From Urechis unicinctus (lineage: Eukaryota; Annelida; Polychaeta; Xenopneusta; Urechidae), in NCBI GenBank assembly GCA_034190875.2, contig CM067355.1, positions 30,434,958-30,498,957 of the forward strand: a stretch of DNA of 64,000 bases. Reading direction: 5' to 3'. Positions 11,752 to 23,899 of the stretch are shown one piece after another (the first letter of the stretch is position 1; each line of letters starts with the position of its first letter). A model generated the notes under the pieces. The model saw only the letters and a program-made list of their open reading frames with translations, was not told the DNA's origin and did not search any database. Both the position numbers and the translations under genes were made by a program.

Positions 11752-13603
11752 CTGTGTCTAGGAATTCAGCTATTTCGTATGCATTCTATTTGCGGAATAG
11801 TCCTCTAATCGAGTGATATATATCTGTTTTCTCGAAAATACTTGTATCCAGTCCCGTATAAAGATATAATAAAGTCCCACCCAAATTCGCAGCTGCAAAA
11901 TGAAGACATGTTCCATCGCTTTCTGATAAGACTTCGAAACTGATTTGTTGATTCTTCTGTCAGATATTGGTTTATGCATAACTAGTAAATACTATTTCCA
12001 CACACAGGTATGACTTGGTTGTCGGTTGCAGTGTCATATACACATGTGCGCTGGGAGGAGCTTTTAGCAAAGCACTCGTCTTGTATATTAATCGCACGGG
12101 TCACAAGTTCCTTGAATTTCTCGTTACTCTTTTCCACGATACTCTGATAACATGAGCCATATCAATAAACATTGTGATTTTGCACTTATAACATCAGCAA
12201 GGAACGAAGATTTTGAAATGTTCTGAATCATAACCTTGTGGTTGGATTACGTAGAATAAGTACGATCTTAGCATTGGGCGTAAGTTGATGAATCATGTCT
12301 GCCACTAATTTCCTAGGAGCGGCTCTATTCTGATTTGCTGTCATTTTTCGCCATCCAATAAACTCAAACAAATAGGTAGTGGTAAAATCTCCTGTCAACA
12401 AGTATCAAAGAAATGCTTAGAACTAACACAAAGATGAACCGCATTGTTCAGTAAAATATAAGTTTCAGAAACACACAAAGTAACTGCAAACGTATACCTG
12501 TAATCTTGTGGTGCTGTTTCGTTTTGGTGATGTCGTCATGAACAGGCTGGGAACGAATTATCTCAGAGATGGGGTCGTAGTAGTCTACATAATGACGAAA
12601 TGGGAGAGGCACGCCCAATCGATTACCTTGCCGCCGTATGTGACCTATATTCGGTAATCCTGGATAATTCACATTTATCAATGAAAACAATAAACAGAGG
12701 AGGAGTGGTCGATTGGAACAATAGCCGTTTACCTGGACAACCGACATGATCCATGCAAACTAAATTGTTTTTTACATTTTTCAAGCACATGTTACAATCA
12801 AGATGTTCGTCTCCAGCCTACAGAAAATATTCATGATTATTTCATGAGGTCATCTTCAAGAGTCCTTTACAGTGAATGGTACAAGACATTAATCTCTTGT
12901 TATAACATTCCTGCTGATATTGGCAGTAGACGTGATCATACATACAGATAATGATACACAAACGTGAGTTAATTTCAGGAAATGTTTAATATTCACAGAT
13001 GAGCATATGGTTACAGGACGCTCAGTACAAACAAGGAGACGGACCTTGTCAGCTTACCAACACCATAACATACCATGTTCCTTCCTGTGAACCTTGCAAA
13101 GTGAGAGGTAAAATGCTGATAGATCTACTTGCCTGTTACTTTTCACAGCGATACCTTGTCAGATCACTTGAACATATAACTGTGAACTATTACCGTTTTA
13201 TACACAATTTAGTTTAACAACAGTAGCATTATAATTTTGAAGATATCATTAATTTATATTCACCTTGATAACGAATTCTATTCCAATACTCAGGTCCCTT
13301 CACCAGAGGCGGTATAATCTGGGGATGTCCTGAGAACATGCTTGCCAAATCCGAGGTGCCGCACTTAGAAACCCCAGCGATATAGAAAAACGGCAAACAT
13401 CTCAATCTCCACGACACACCACCGTTGTCCAAACCACGCGACAAGATGATCTTGCGCATGTCGTTTAATGCTTTTTTCGGTTCCCAACCATAGCTTCCAA
13501 GTGGTCTTGATAATACGAGACTGCTGTCCTTATAGGTGTACGTGGCATTTACATGCTCCAACCAACATGGATTTTTATAATTCTGGAGCACCGGAATGGG
13601 TTC
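11752..13603 (-). pseudogene. CHST15-like sulfotransferase, damaged copy 1
   Basis: Minus-strand sulfotransferase read from high to low coordinate. Exon 2 is 13264-13603 (EPIPVLQNY ... FYIAGVSKCGTSDLA, intact PAPS loop). Exon 3 is 12498-12626 (PLPFRHYVDYYDPISEI). Exon 4 is 12235-12391 (TANQN ... LTPNAKIVLILRNP, the 3'-phosphate-binding strand). Exon 5 is about 12006-12148 and lacks its LLSEYLFLLPN start. Exon 6 is 11752-11892 (LRIWVGLYYIFIRDW). Exons 2-4 are open with matching phases. Exon 6 is 7 bp shorter than in other copies, which shifts the frame to a stop after NRMHTK. No exon 1 or terminal exon was found. The damage is limited, so this is a recent loss or a gene with local assembly errors. 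Confidence 0.8.
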
Positions 13604-13747
13604 CTAACCAGTATTGCAAAAAACCCAAAAACAAAACAAATCAGAGGCCACTTAATAATGGCGAAACATTCGTGCACTCTGTGCAGTTAAAGCGAATTGT
13701 GCTCATTAAGATTCTTTAAAAGCTACTTGAATACTGTTGTTGAATTG

Positions 13748-13871
<124 letters not shown>

Positions 13872-13963
13872 TTTTTTATACCGATATCGAAACCGAAACA
13901 GCCATATTCAAAGCCCGCATCATCATCAAAAAGAAAGCTTAGTACCAAACTCGATCAACAAAC

Positions 13964-16900
13964 CTATCCCGAGGAATTGAGCTATTTCGTTGGCAATACG
14001 CATTCTGTTCACGGAATAGTCCTCTAATCAAGTGAAAAATATCTGGTTGCTCGAAAACACTTGTAGCCAGTCCCGAATAAAGATATAATAAAGGCCCACC
14101 CAAATTTGCAACTGCAAAATGAATGATGCACATGCATGACAGGTTCCATTGATTTCTCATAAGACGACTTCGTAGCTTAATTATTGATTCATCTGCCCTT
14201 TATTGGTTTATGCACGACAAGCTAAATCACGACAGTTTAGCACGTAAATGGTATTTCCATACACAGGTATTACTCGGTTGTCAGCTGCAGTGTCATATAC
14301 ACATGTGCGATGTGAAGAGCTTTTAGCAAAGCAATCCTCTTGTATACTTATCGCACGGGTCGCAAGTGCTGTGAATTTCTCGTTACTCTTTTCCACATTA
14401 GAAAAAGAGGAAAAATAAAATCTGACAGTAATCTAGATACACACAAATACGGGTCATATCAATATAAATTGTAATTATACATTCAGAATATCCGCAAGTT
14501 TTCACATGGAGTGCAGGAACGGAGATTTTGAATTGTGTTGAATCTTTGCATAACCTTGTGGTGGGATAACGCAGAATAAGTAAAATCTTAGCATTGGGTG
14601 TAAGTTGGTGAATTATGTCTGCTACTATTTTTCTAGGAACAGCTTCATTCTGATTTGCAGTCATGTTTCGCCCTCCAATGAACTCGTGAACATAGCTTGG
14701 TGTAAAATCTCCTGTCAACATATATCAAATATATGTTAAGAACTTACACAAAAAGCCATGACATTATCAATTAAAGCATAGATTTCGTGAAGCCAACAAT
14801 TAATAATACTGACCATTAATTTGTCGATGCTATGTCGTTTTTTGATGTTGTCATAGACATAATACGAACGAATAATCTCAGAGATCGGGTCGTAGTAGTC
14901 GACATAATGACGAAATGGGCGAGGCACGGAAGCCGTCACTCGATGATCTCTGGAACACATTCATTTATTGTTTAAAACAGTTAGGGGTAGTGGGGGTGGG
15001 GGTAGGCAGGTGGTTCATACGTCGAACAGCCAAAGTGCTTATCCCCAAGGCATAAAACAGTTTCAAGCTGTTGTATCTTGTCATGCCATATCAAGTAGTA
15101 TTTTACAGTGAATGGTGCCAGACAATATTCTCTTTGTTGTACCATTCCTGCTGACAATTGATCATAAGTGCAGAGAACAAAAAAAACGCCACTCAATGAC
15201 ATCAGTGTTCACCATGTGATGAGAAGACTCTACAGGGTCAAGGATGATACCGTCAAGATTGAAAGAAGAGAAGCAGACGTTAGACTTTCATGTATACCGT
15301 ATCATGCACTAGTAAAGGCTATTGTTACTTGCACAGGCAATTATCTGACTTTCATGTATACCGTATCATGCACTAGTAAAGGCTATTGTTACTTGCACAG
15401 GCAATTATCTGGCAACAATAGCATCTCAAGCAAGATGAAAGATAAACAGACACATATTACCAGGTCCAATACACACTCTATAATGCTTTATATATAAAGA
15501 ATCGAACGGTCATTGAGATGAAGTGAGCAACTAATGATAGTGAATCCTAAACATATGGTAGCAAAAGACAAGCAGCAATTCAATAATTGCCAACGAATAC
15601 GCAAAACAAAGGAAGAGGACGAGGAACACGCCATGACAGTTCACCGACACCATAACTTACTAGGTCCTATGAGTAAAACAAACAAGGCAAGAGTAAGAAA
15701 TAATGACTAGTTTGGAACTATATACACTAGGCATATCAAGAAAAATCCTTGGGATCCAAAGATGATCGAATGGTATGGAAGTGATCTATATGTTATACAA
15801 TCTTGTAAAGAATAGTAATATATATGTGACACGAATAACTAAAACAAATGGGAATTTGTGTCCTATTACTTATTTGCACTCGTTACCAGTATAGATCATA
15901 TGCAATTACATATGTCGACGAACTGCTAAGAGAAAAGGACAGTTACTCAAAATGACTATATAGCCAACCTTCACAATGCCGAAATAGCAAAGAAAACTAT
16001 AGCAAGAGGGTATAAACCAAATTATACAGTTTTCTGGAAACTACCTCTTTGTTCTCCTTGTTATAGATATACTTGCTAGTTACTATTCACAGGGACATCA
16101 TGTCAGATAATTTGTACATATAACTATGAACTATTCTCGTTCAATGCGCCATAGAGTTCATTATCAACTAGTTGTATTGAATGTTAAAATTAGCAATGAT
16201 TCATATTCACCGTGATAACGAATTCTGTTCCAGTAGGCAGATTCCTTCATTAGAGGAGGCACTATCTGGGGATGTCCCGAGAGCGTTTTTGCCAAATCAG
16301 TGGTGCCGCATTTAGATACCCCAGCAATGTAAAAGTAATTTTGTAATTTTGGAGTACAGGAATAGGCTCCTAACCAGAATAACAAAAAATATTATTATCA
16401 TTACTGACGAGCAGTTTGTGCAATCTGTTTACAGTAAATGCACATTGTGCATATAAAAAAAATGAGATTATTTAAGACCTGCTTGAGAACTGATTCAATT
16501 GCTGACATATTTTTAACCAGACAGGTAAATTTAGCTCAGAGTTGAAAATATCATTCATGATGTATCATTCCGATATTCCCGAACTGATAATAAGATTCGT
16601 AAGACAATTGTTATCAGTAACTTATAAACAAATTTGAATCATGACGAAATATCCATTTATTGGCCCTTTCAAACTGTTTACAACAATGAATAGATGCACA
16701 AATAGCAATTAACCTGTTGTAGATGTTGTAAATACCTACAACATCTCATTAATAAATTTTACGTATGTGGCGCAGTAACAGAAGTCATTTTATTCCGACT
16801 TCAGAGGAATATATCGGTTAATATCATGCATATGGTGTTCGAAACTGACACTCCTATATCTTCACTCTAGATCTACGATGGGGTAGGCTCCAAAATATCG

Positions 16901-17755
16901 TATTAAGGGGAAACCTTACATCTGGACGAGCATAATCGTGAGGTGTTAACCAGCCAATATACTCCCCATTCTATCTGACAACGATGATAGAAGGCATATG
17001 GCACACACGCGTTGGTGAGCCGTAAAAACCTATACATAATTTACCTGATAAATGTGTGTGATAAAGCCAGGTGAACGAATATAAGGCCTAAAATCTGTTG
17101 TTAGTGTGTCGTTCGTAGTTTAATGACCGTTTTAGGCACATATTCGGGTTTAAGGATCGGGCGAGGAATAATGAACATGGTGTAGTTCGCACATTGCTAG
17201 ATGAGAGGCTTATCTTAGCAATGATCCAGAACTCAATTAGCTATGTGGTAAGACACAGCTTATAGTTCTAGTTACAGTGGTACTTTAAAGGTCTTTGATT
17301 ATATTATGTGGTGTTGGTAAGCAGCTTCAACAGAAATGGAAAGTGGAAGTCACATGGCAAGCCCAGAACCTTTTGTTCGTCCCTGTAGCTAGCAACGAAC
17401 CACACCTTCCTGATAAATCAATAAATACTTACCGCTGTGGCATTGTCTATTGGAGTCAACATCCGACTTGATTGTTACGTCCTGGTATCCCTGTAGTGAG
17501 TGGCTGCCTTTTGTAACGTCATTTTGAAATCCACGAGGACTTAGGCCAGACAAGGTATTTGCCTTTTTCTAACCTGACATAAATAATGTTTGCTTTGAAG
17601 AACCAGACCTATCCAACAATACCGACCTGGTCGTGTTGTCAGCGTTTTATGCGCCATATAAAAACGGGTATGCATAGTACAATCGTTAGTGTGACTAGAG
17701 AAAATACAGTTTTAGCGTCCCACGACAACCGAGTTGAGCCATGTAGACTTGCCAT
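13964..17755 (-). pseudogene. CHST15-like sulfotransferase, damaged copy 2
   Basis: Minus strand. Exon 1 17433-17755 keeps ATG, signal anchor and the GTAAGT donor, but has a short internal deletion and a CAG-to-TAG change within MSGQKK. Exon 2, about 16208-16373, has lost the DNA between LQNYK and YFYIAGVSKCGTTDLA, out of frame. Exon 3 14814-14938 is 1 bp short. Exon 4 14555-14711 is intact (TPSYVHEFIGG ... LTPNAKILLILRYP). Exon 5 14265-14432 is 2 bp long. Exon 6 13964-14111 has full length (148 bp) but an in-frame TGA at 14038-14040, where other copies have CGA in TRLEDY. No terminal exon was seen. A clear pseudogene, useful as outgroup for the copy at 30.5-34.3 kb. Confidence 0.85.
15283..15410. 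repeat. Perfect 64-bp tandem duplication
   Basis: The 64 bp starting GACTTTCATGTATACCG at 15283 are repeated directly at 15347-15410 with no difference that I can see. It lies in the 1.3-kb intron between exons 2 and 3 of copy 2. The lack of divergence suggests a recent slippage event, or an assembly duplication. Confidence 0.9.
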
Positions 17756-17939
17756 GTTCATAGGTGAGGGAATAGATGCGCCGATAACAACTTGAACCTG
17801 TTCGATCTAGCACAGCTGTTCCATTCCAGTATGAAACGCAAACACATTGTATGCGTTGGTAAATAATTAAAATGTTAGATGTAGATACTTCAGAGCTGAA
17901 AACGTTTCTTTGCGCGTGTGTGAATCGATTAGCGATCGT

Positions 17940-18078
17940 CATCAGAATATATATGAATATGTATGTGAATTTAAGTTTGCATGTAAATATATATATATAA
18001 ACATATGAAAACATATATATATACATATATACATTCATATATATATATATACACATTTGCATAAATATATATATTAAT
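17940..18078. repeat. AT-rich compound microsatellite
   Basis: Interrupted TA and ATAC repeats immediately upstream of the damaged exon 1 of copy 2, in the same relative place as those at 34.5, 40.3 and 46.0 kb. Confidence 0.85.
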
Positions 18079-18079
18079 A

Positions 18080-18475
18080 TATTAAGTGTGTAGCTGGTGG
18101 AAGTCTTGTGGGTGATGTTGGTGGGGGAGTAGTGGGTGATATTGGTGAGTGTGTATTAGGTTTTGAGGGTGTGATGTAGTGGACGATGTTGCTCGGAGTT
18201 TAGCGGTAGGTGTTTGTGGAGGTGTAATGGGTGATGTTCGTGCGGATGTAATGGGAGGGGTTATTGGGGGAGTAATGGGCGGTATTGTTGGGGAGTAAAG
18301 GTGTGGTGTGGCTGGTGAGTAATATGGTGAAGGTAGGGGAGTAATGACTTGTGTTGCTTGGGCAGTAATGGGTGGTGTTGCTAGGGTAGAAATGGGTGGT
18401 GCTGCTGGTGGTATAGTGGGTGGTATTGCTCGGATGTAGTGGGTGGCGGTGTTGGAGATGCAGTTACGTTTCTCA
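18080..18475. repeat. G-rich minisatellite (GTAGTGGGTGGTG type)
   Basis: Degenerate tandem copies of motifs such as GTAATGGGTGGTGTTGCT. The plus strand is G/T-rich and the complement yields Pro/Thr-rich frames (ITPPTTPP) that are not genes. The same array lies upstream of each sulfotransferase first exon (34680-35050, 40395-40775, 46140-46545). Confidence 0.85.
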
Positions 18476-20333
18476 AGACCTTTCTTCAAGCTTCAGGCTT
18501 TTTGGAGAAACAACAGAGCACCGGGCAGCGAGCAGCGATATTCTCAAGAAACGTCCTTAACGAATACGGCGGTTTAAAGAGAGGAAGTGCAAAGTGTGTA
18601 TTTAAAAAGCTGAATTTGTTTCCTTTTGTTCATGAACAAATGTTTGCAGAACGGTATAATGAGATCCTTTTAACAACACCTGACACCAATTAATCAATAC
18701 CCGTGTTAATGCGCAGGCCTTTTCGTGCAATGATCTTCTGCATTGTCTTCAAAAAGTAGCAGCGTATTTGCAGCATCAACAGATGACATCACCATTATTA
18801 CAAATTATACGATACAAATATGCAAATAAACCGGAAACATAACAGTATTTGTGTGTTCAATCGTTCAATGTTTCATTTAGTTAGACGTCGAAGAAAGCGG
18901 AAGTCGAACGGCTGGGTGTTATAGTGTCTTACAAACCACACATTGTGACATGTACCTGTTTATTTATGTTTCGCTAAATATAATGTTGTAGATTCGCCAT
19001 ATCTGAGGTTTACATATTTCCGGTACCCATTCAGACTGATCCATAAATTATGCTTCTGTTGCATGAATATGAAAACGTAAATACACACTTTGCACACCAG
19101 AGAGTGTCAGACAACACGTGGTTAGATGTTCTCGGGTGAAATAGCCGAATGATGCCGTATCGTTGTCAAATTCAACTTCCATGTAGCATCCACCCAAGTA
19201 TGTCTAGTCTAATCTAGAAATACACCATCCATGTGCCCTTCGTGATTTTCATATTCATGTAAACGATTCTGACAAAGCCAATCGTTAGGTGGCGCTACCG
19301 TGTTACAAACAAAAGCACATGGGATTACTGGGCTGGCGCACTGTGATTGATGAGAGCGGGAAAAATGTCTCTTCATAGAGCATTGCCACTGTCAAAAACG
19401 TCGCATAATAGGTTTATGAATAGCGAAAATAGCAAGTACCCTACTAAATATTTGTCAACTTGATAAATTATGGAAAACAGTTCGCCTCTAACAGCGTTCC
19501 AGCATTCTCATAATAGTTTGATGTATGGTGACTATAAGCACTTCGATAACAGCATCCTATTGAAGTAATGGTTTTATGCATGTATGATAAAAGCACACAG
19601 CAAATATAAATGTTTTCTTTATAAAACCTATTTAGACTGTGATATGTCACGCATCACACAACATTAAAGAGAAAAAATACCATGCAATCCGAATGCCATA
19701 GTTGCTGCTGAGTAAATATGTCCTACCTGTCGCGTATGTATGTATAAGGAGAGGCTACATTTTTACCATATCAGACGATGAAGAGCCCCTACAAAGGTGC
19801 GTAAATGTTAGCAGTATATAGGATAGCGAATTCGGTCCCTCTTAATTCACATGAATGCACAACAACAATAATGCGCCTGGTTGGTACACAAAGTGAATGA
19901 CACTTAATATATTAATATGGTTCCTTAGCCAAATGGATTCGTTTTCATTTGCGTCATTTGTATAGTTCATGATGTTATTACCTGATATTAACTGATGTTA
20001 ATCAGAAGATGGAATCTCTAAAATGATAATTATGAGACACTACACCACAATCACATTGAGTTAATCATGCCCATGCACTTAATTTACGGGCATCAATAAT
20101 TTGCATGTGGCAGCCACAAGGAGATGACAAGACAAAATTGATTGCAATGACGCTGTTTTTTTTCGAACATGAATCGTGAATAAAACGAAGAATGTTGTCA
20201 GTGTAATTTATCCATAATCAATACCAATGTCAAAGGCCAATATATTCCCTCCGGCCAGATAATACCGGGGTTAAAGTAGCCAAGGCTGTTTTATACCCAA
20301 GGTTTTTTCTGGGCTCGACCATTTTATACCCCG

Positions 20334-20357
20334 ACAAAGGGGTATAATCTGGTCTAG
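20334..20357. repeat. Perfect palindrome TTATACCCC/GGGGTATAA
   Basis: Two 9-bp arms separated by GACAAA. The surrounding 20270-20400 has further TATACCC and GGGTATA motifs in both orientations, suggesting the edge of an inverted-repeat element. In the tandem units only the right-hand part (TAGTCTGGCCCAGGCC) survives. Confidence 0.7.
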
Positions 20358-20395
20358 AGGGGTATAGTCTGGCCCAGGCCAAAATATACCAAGGG

Positions 20396-20662
20396 GTGTT
20401 AACAAGTCTGAGCTTCTTTACAACCTTTTGTTCTATGCTAAAGTTATACCCTGTTATAATTTGGTCTGCTACATCGGCAATGAATGAAAGTAAATATTTA
20501 CCAACAAAATGCAACAAATTTGAGAGACCTTCGTTTGCATTAAATTTTGCACTTTTAACGTCGCAGGTTCCTTTTGTGGTAGAATGGTTAGTATACGGGG
20601 TTAATTGTTCGGCTTTTATTAAGGTCGTCTACAACTTTCGAGATTTGGTCATCAGTGCTTAA
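20396..20662 (+). other. 88-codon frame conserved in four copies, unknown
   Basis: A plus-strand frame of about 88 codons (with ESKYLPTKCNKFERPSF and FIKVVYNFRDLVIS) is open here and in the equivalents 37372-37638, 43099-43365 and 48823-49089. In each case its stop codon lies in the TTAA (CTAA in one) at the transposon's left edge. No ATG or family is evident. The opposite strand is also open here but has a stop in the tandem units. It may be the tail of another element or a chance frame preserved because the units are young. Confidence 0.25.
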
Positions 20663-20898
20663 AGTGCCTATCGCATGAAAAATCATATAATTAATTACGG
20701 AAATGTAACCAACAGGCACATATTCTGTCTATGTATCAGTCATCAAAGTGCGCACTTTCGGATCGAAATTCAACTTTAAAAAGGAGTCCGGTGTATCGAT
20801 ACGACGAGCTCATGAATAATTAATCGCCTCCGAGTAACGTCAGCTCCGGCGTTGTTTTTGTTGCGAGGCGCGATCTGTGCTACGATTAGCGCAAAAAA

Positions 20899-22196
20899 GT
20901 GGCTGGTTATTTCGCTATTTCATCACTTCAGGAGAGCAAAGAAGAGACAGGGGATGGCATAGATCATTTGAAGACCATCCTTGCATCGGCAGAGCAAATT
21001 TTTCCTTACAGATTCGAACCAGAAATGAGCGATTCAGACGTCTCCGATGAAGAGAAAAAAGATACTGGCGATGTCACTGCTGCGTCTCACGCGGGTCATC
21101 CTGCCCAGGACATAGGGCTGCTACAGAACAATGCTTGGTAAGCTATGTCTGATTGTACTTGTGCACCAGTTCATCGTTTATGTGTTGACATGTATCGAAG
21201 TTAATCCATAAATTTCACCAACAAAATATGTAAACTCTTTTCCTAACAGTATACAACAGAGCTTTGCAGCAAATAATTCTTCCATATCAGACAGCAGACA
21301 TGAGATATCACAAAGTTTTTGTCTTATCAAGTTGATGCAAGGGTTCATGTTTACAAAGTAGTACCATGTAAGTGGAAATGCTCCTACACACGAATTGTAA
21401 ACAAACTACAACTAATTTCGGACTAGCTGCTGTTAATAAATAGAGATGCACTTTTATATAAAGCTGGCCTAATAACAATGTTTTTAAAGTTGATGTACAT
21501 TGATTCTAAGTTAGAACATATATAGGAGAGAAAGTACAACAGCTGTTTTCTTATAGGATTTTCAGTTAGCCCATAAATGAATGTATAACTGGATTTAAGG
21601 AAGTGAAGATTATGGTATTATATTATCATTATGGTCAGTGTTACATCAGAGTTTCTATGAATGTCGAGGCTAACACAACCTGTGGCTACTGTCAACCAAT
21701 GGCAGAGGTGGAAGAATCAGTGTGCTGTGTGGAGATTACTCCAGTCATGACCTCCCCAAAAAACAACCCCATTCCAACTGGTTGTATAACCCCGCATCCT
21801 GGTTTCAGACCAATCTGTTTGAACCCTTGGGCCTTGCAAGTGGCATATTTCTCCTACAGACAACAACAGGGGCACATGTCAGATAATGATGTACAAAGGT
21901 GACGGTTTGTCATATTGTTTACACATAAATCTGTACGAAGTCTAGCAGTCATTATTTACAATTGCATTATACTTATTGGTATGAAAAAAATATTTGAACA
22001 GGGATAAATCAACAATGGCACATAGTTATTTTACAGGCGTTACTGGTATGCTACATACAGACAGTTTGTTCGCTGGTGCTGGGAGCATCTAGGACAACAG
22101 GTAAGAGTTCCTTTACTAGCCTGCGATGTTACAACTATATGAGAGAACTTCCCAGCACCAGACCACCAAGGATTCCTTTACCCTCCACTCACCTAG
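20899..22196 (+). pseudogene. P2X7 ballast-domain-like protein, broken
   Basis: Resembles the zinc-binding cytoplasmic ballast of vertebrate P2X7, which also occurs as stand-alone invertebrate proteins. Exon 1 (20899-21137) reads FPYRFEPEMSDSDVSDEE and ends with a GTAAGC donor splitting a Trp codon. Exon 2 (remaining part 21681-21898) has CGYCQPMAE, ESVCC, GCITPHPGFRPICLN and LQVAY. Exon 3 (22037-22196) has RYWYATYRQFVRW, LACDVTTI and ends QGFLYPPLT then TAG. The start codon is missing (GTG in an otherwise suitable place), the exon 2 acceptor and first codons are deleted, and exon 3 has TGA at 22140, where Arg (CGA) is expected before ENFP. It lies within the transposon, convergent with the transposase, so it is probably a transposon passenger or second gene. 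Its role there is unknown. Confidence 0.75.
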
Positions 22197-22451
22197 GACT
22201 TGTCTTGATACATGCGGAACCTACTCTGGCGTGCCTCAATGACTTGTCGTCGATCGAGCCTCACCCCATCTGCACACACTAGATGTGGTGCTTCTGTCTT
22301 AGGTAGGGTTGTCTCATAGCAAACCAGCAAGAACTCAGCCATCAGGCACTCGACATACTGAGTAATTAAGTCGCATCTTGCACACCAGACTTTCGTTTAT
22401 AACCTTATATCCCCATGGTAATTGAATTTGTTGTTGTTAACATTTTATATA

Positions 22452-23441
22452 TCAGTAAAAATATTCACCAAATGTTACCTTGGTTGCTACTTTAGTGGCA
22501 ACATGTCCCTGCTTAAATTTGGGGTATCTTAGCTTGAAGACTGAATCCCTAGCTTCTGTTGTCGCCTGTTCTTTTCCCCCATTTTCATTATAAATGGAGG
22601 GCAGCCAGTCTGAATCTGTGAAACAATGAATCAATTATACGTGACCTACATATATTTGGCATAACAGCACATGTAAACAAATTTAATGACTCACAAATTC
22701 TATACAGAATATACATACACCACCATGAATGAGCACTGTTAAAAGCAACAAATTATTATCATAAGAATGGTACTTGCGTTGGCAACGATACCCTCATAGA
22801 AGATGACCAGCATCTAGGGGCGAAGTGGTTGACCAAACTATGGAAGGCTTCAACTGATGATGTTTGCAACTCGCCTGACATTTTGCGAACATCCTGGCAG
22901 AGTAGATGGTTGTTGACCAACTTCTCTAGCTTAAAAGCTACATGACTGCCTGTTACTTTTAGAATCAAGTTATGTATGTAATTTTGTAGCTCTATCATTG
23001 CAGTATTTTGTAGAAAATTTGACATAAGCATCTCGTAAAATATGCAAGGGCATATAACTAGGCCATTTACTAAATAATGAATAAAATATGATGCCCAAAA
23101 ATGGGGTGGGAGGGGTCACTTGCCTCACCATCCTTTCTTGCTTGCTTGACAGCAGAGGCCTTGGCAAAAAGAGTAGGCACAGCATTTCGCCTCAAAACCC
23201 GCTTGCACCTGGTATCCAACCAAATCTCTTCTCAAAGTTTCGGTGCCTGCTTAAAACATTCCTCGGTGAAATGAACCGAGCACACTAATGATTACTTGCC
23301 GGGGCCCATCCATTTGTCTCGCGATCGCAGTACCTGGACAGGCCATTGTTTTTTCAAATCGTCCTTACCAGGAAACTTGAACAAGCGCACGCCGTCCACA
23401 CTGGTACGAGAGCAGCCCCAAACACAGCAATAATTAACCAT
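22452..23441 (-). pseudogene. THAP-domain transposase, N- and C-terminal pieces
   Basis: Minus strand. The start at 23441 gives MVNYCCVWGCSRTS, then FKFPGKDD, a Trp-containing segment, CSVHFTEECFK and RNAVPTLF: the C2CH zinc ligands, Trp and AVPT-F box of a THAP DNA-binding domain. Two stops interrupt it (TAA before CSVHF, TGA after KQAPKL). Further on, 22780-23000 reads ELQTSSVEAFHSLVNHFAP and, after frameshifts, 22452-22630 gives ATTEARDSVFKLRYPKFK, matching the C-terminal part of THAP/Kolobok-type transposases as I remember them (SS.E.FH...N.FAP, then LAA.HYNEN). The catalytic core between THAP and tail is missing. The family call rests on several motifs; the exact exon limits are uncertain. 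Confidence 0.7.
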
Positions 23442-23899
23442 CGTGTTCAATTAGTCACAAGATGGCTGAAAACGATCAAAAATCCCAAGAATATGGGAGA
23501 CCAATTCCGACAAATTACAATGTAAACAACGGGAAACTCCCTGCGTCTCTGAGAACGGGCTTGCTTCACTGATGTCACACACCTGGGTCTGACCTATATA
23601 ATGGCTGCCGCAGCGTTTTTTCGAGCGCGCTAATTAGAACTGACATTTGATCAAATATTGGCCTTAACTGATCAGATGCGACGTTATAGTTTAATGATCA
23701 CATTATGAATTGATTTCAGCGAAGTACCTATAACCTTGCGATAGGCACTTTAACGTACCCAACATAGCATCATGATTGACACTTACCACCATTGCCTCTT
23801 TCGTCCATCGTGAGCATAATTTGCTCCTGCATAATTGGACACACTATCTACGCTGATAGAATGTCAAAATTGACACTTACATGCAGCTGTATGACAATG

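Larger units (their letters stand above)
16408..22975. repeat. Single divergent copy of the 5.7-kb tandem unit
   Basis: From GCAGTTTGTGCAATCTG at about 16408 this region runs parallel to the units at 33058-50130: intron 1, exon 1 (17433-17755), AT-rich microsatellite, G-rich minisatellite, spacer, then the TTAA transposon. Differences include a stretch of roughly 700 bp near 19290 that is missing here but present in the units (35845-36540), and unrelated spacer at about 19500-20330. It is single here, so the tandem amplification happened only in the second locus. Confidence 0.8.
20663..23749. mobile_element. Kolobok-like DNA transposon, TTAA target site
   Basis: The left end AGTGCCTATCGCA at 20663 is matched by its inverse TGCGATAGGCACT ending at 23749, and each is flanked outwardly by TTAA (20659-20662 and 23750-23753). 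TTAA duplication plus a THAP-domain transposase is the hallmark of the Kolobok superfamily; piggyBac also uses TTAA but has no THAP domain. The element carries two convergent broken genes: a P2X7-ballast-like gene on plus (20899-22196) and THAP/transposase pieces on minus (22452-23441). The middle of the transposase is missing, so the copy cannot move by itself. Internally shorter copies occur in the tandem units. Confidence 0.7.

Noticed and set aside
20663..23749. piggyBac element (because of the TTAA target)
   Set aside because: A THAP domain and the SSVEAFHS..NHFAP tail are not piggyBac features; Kolobok-like fits better.
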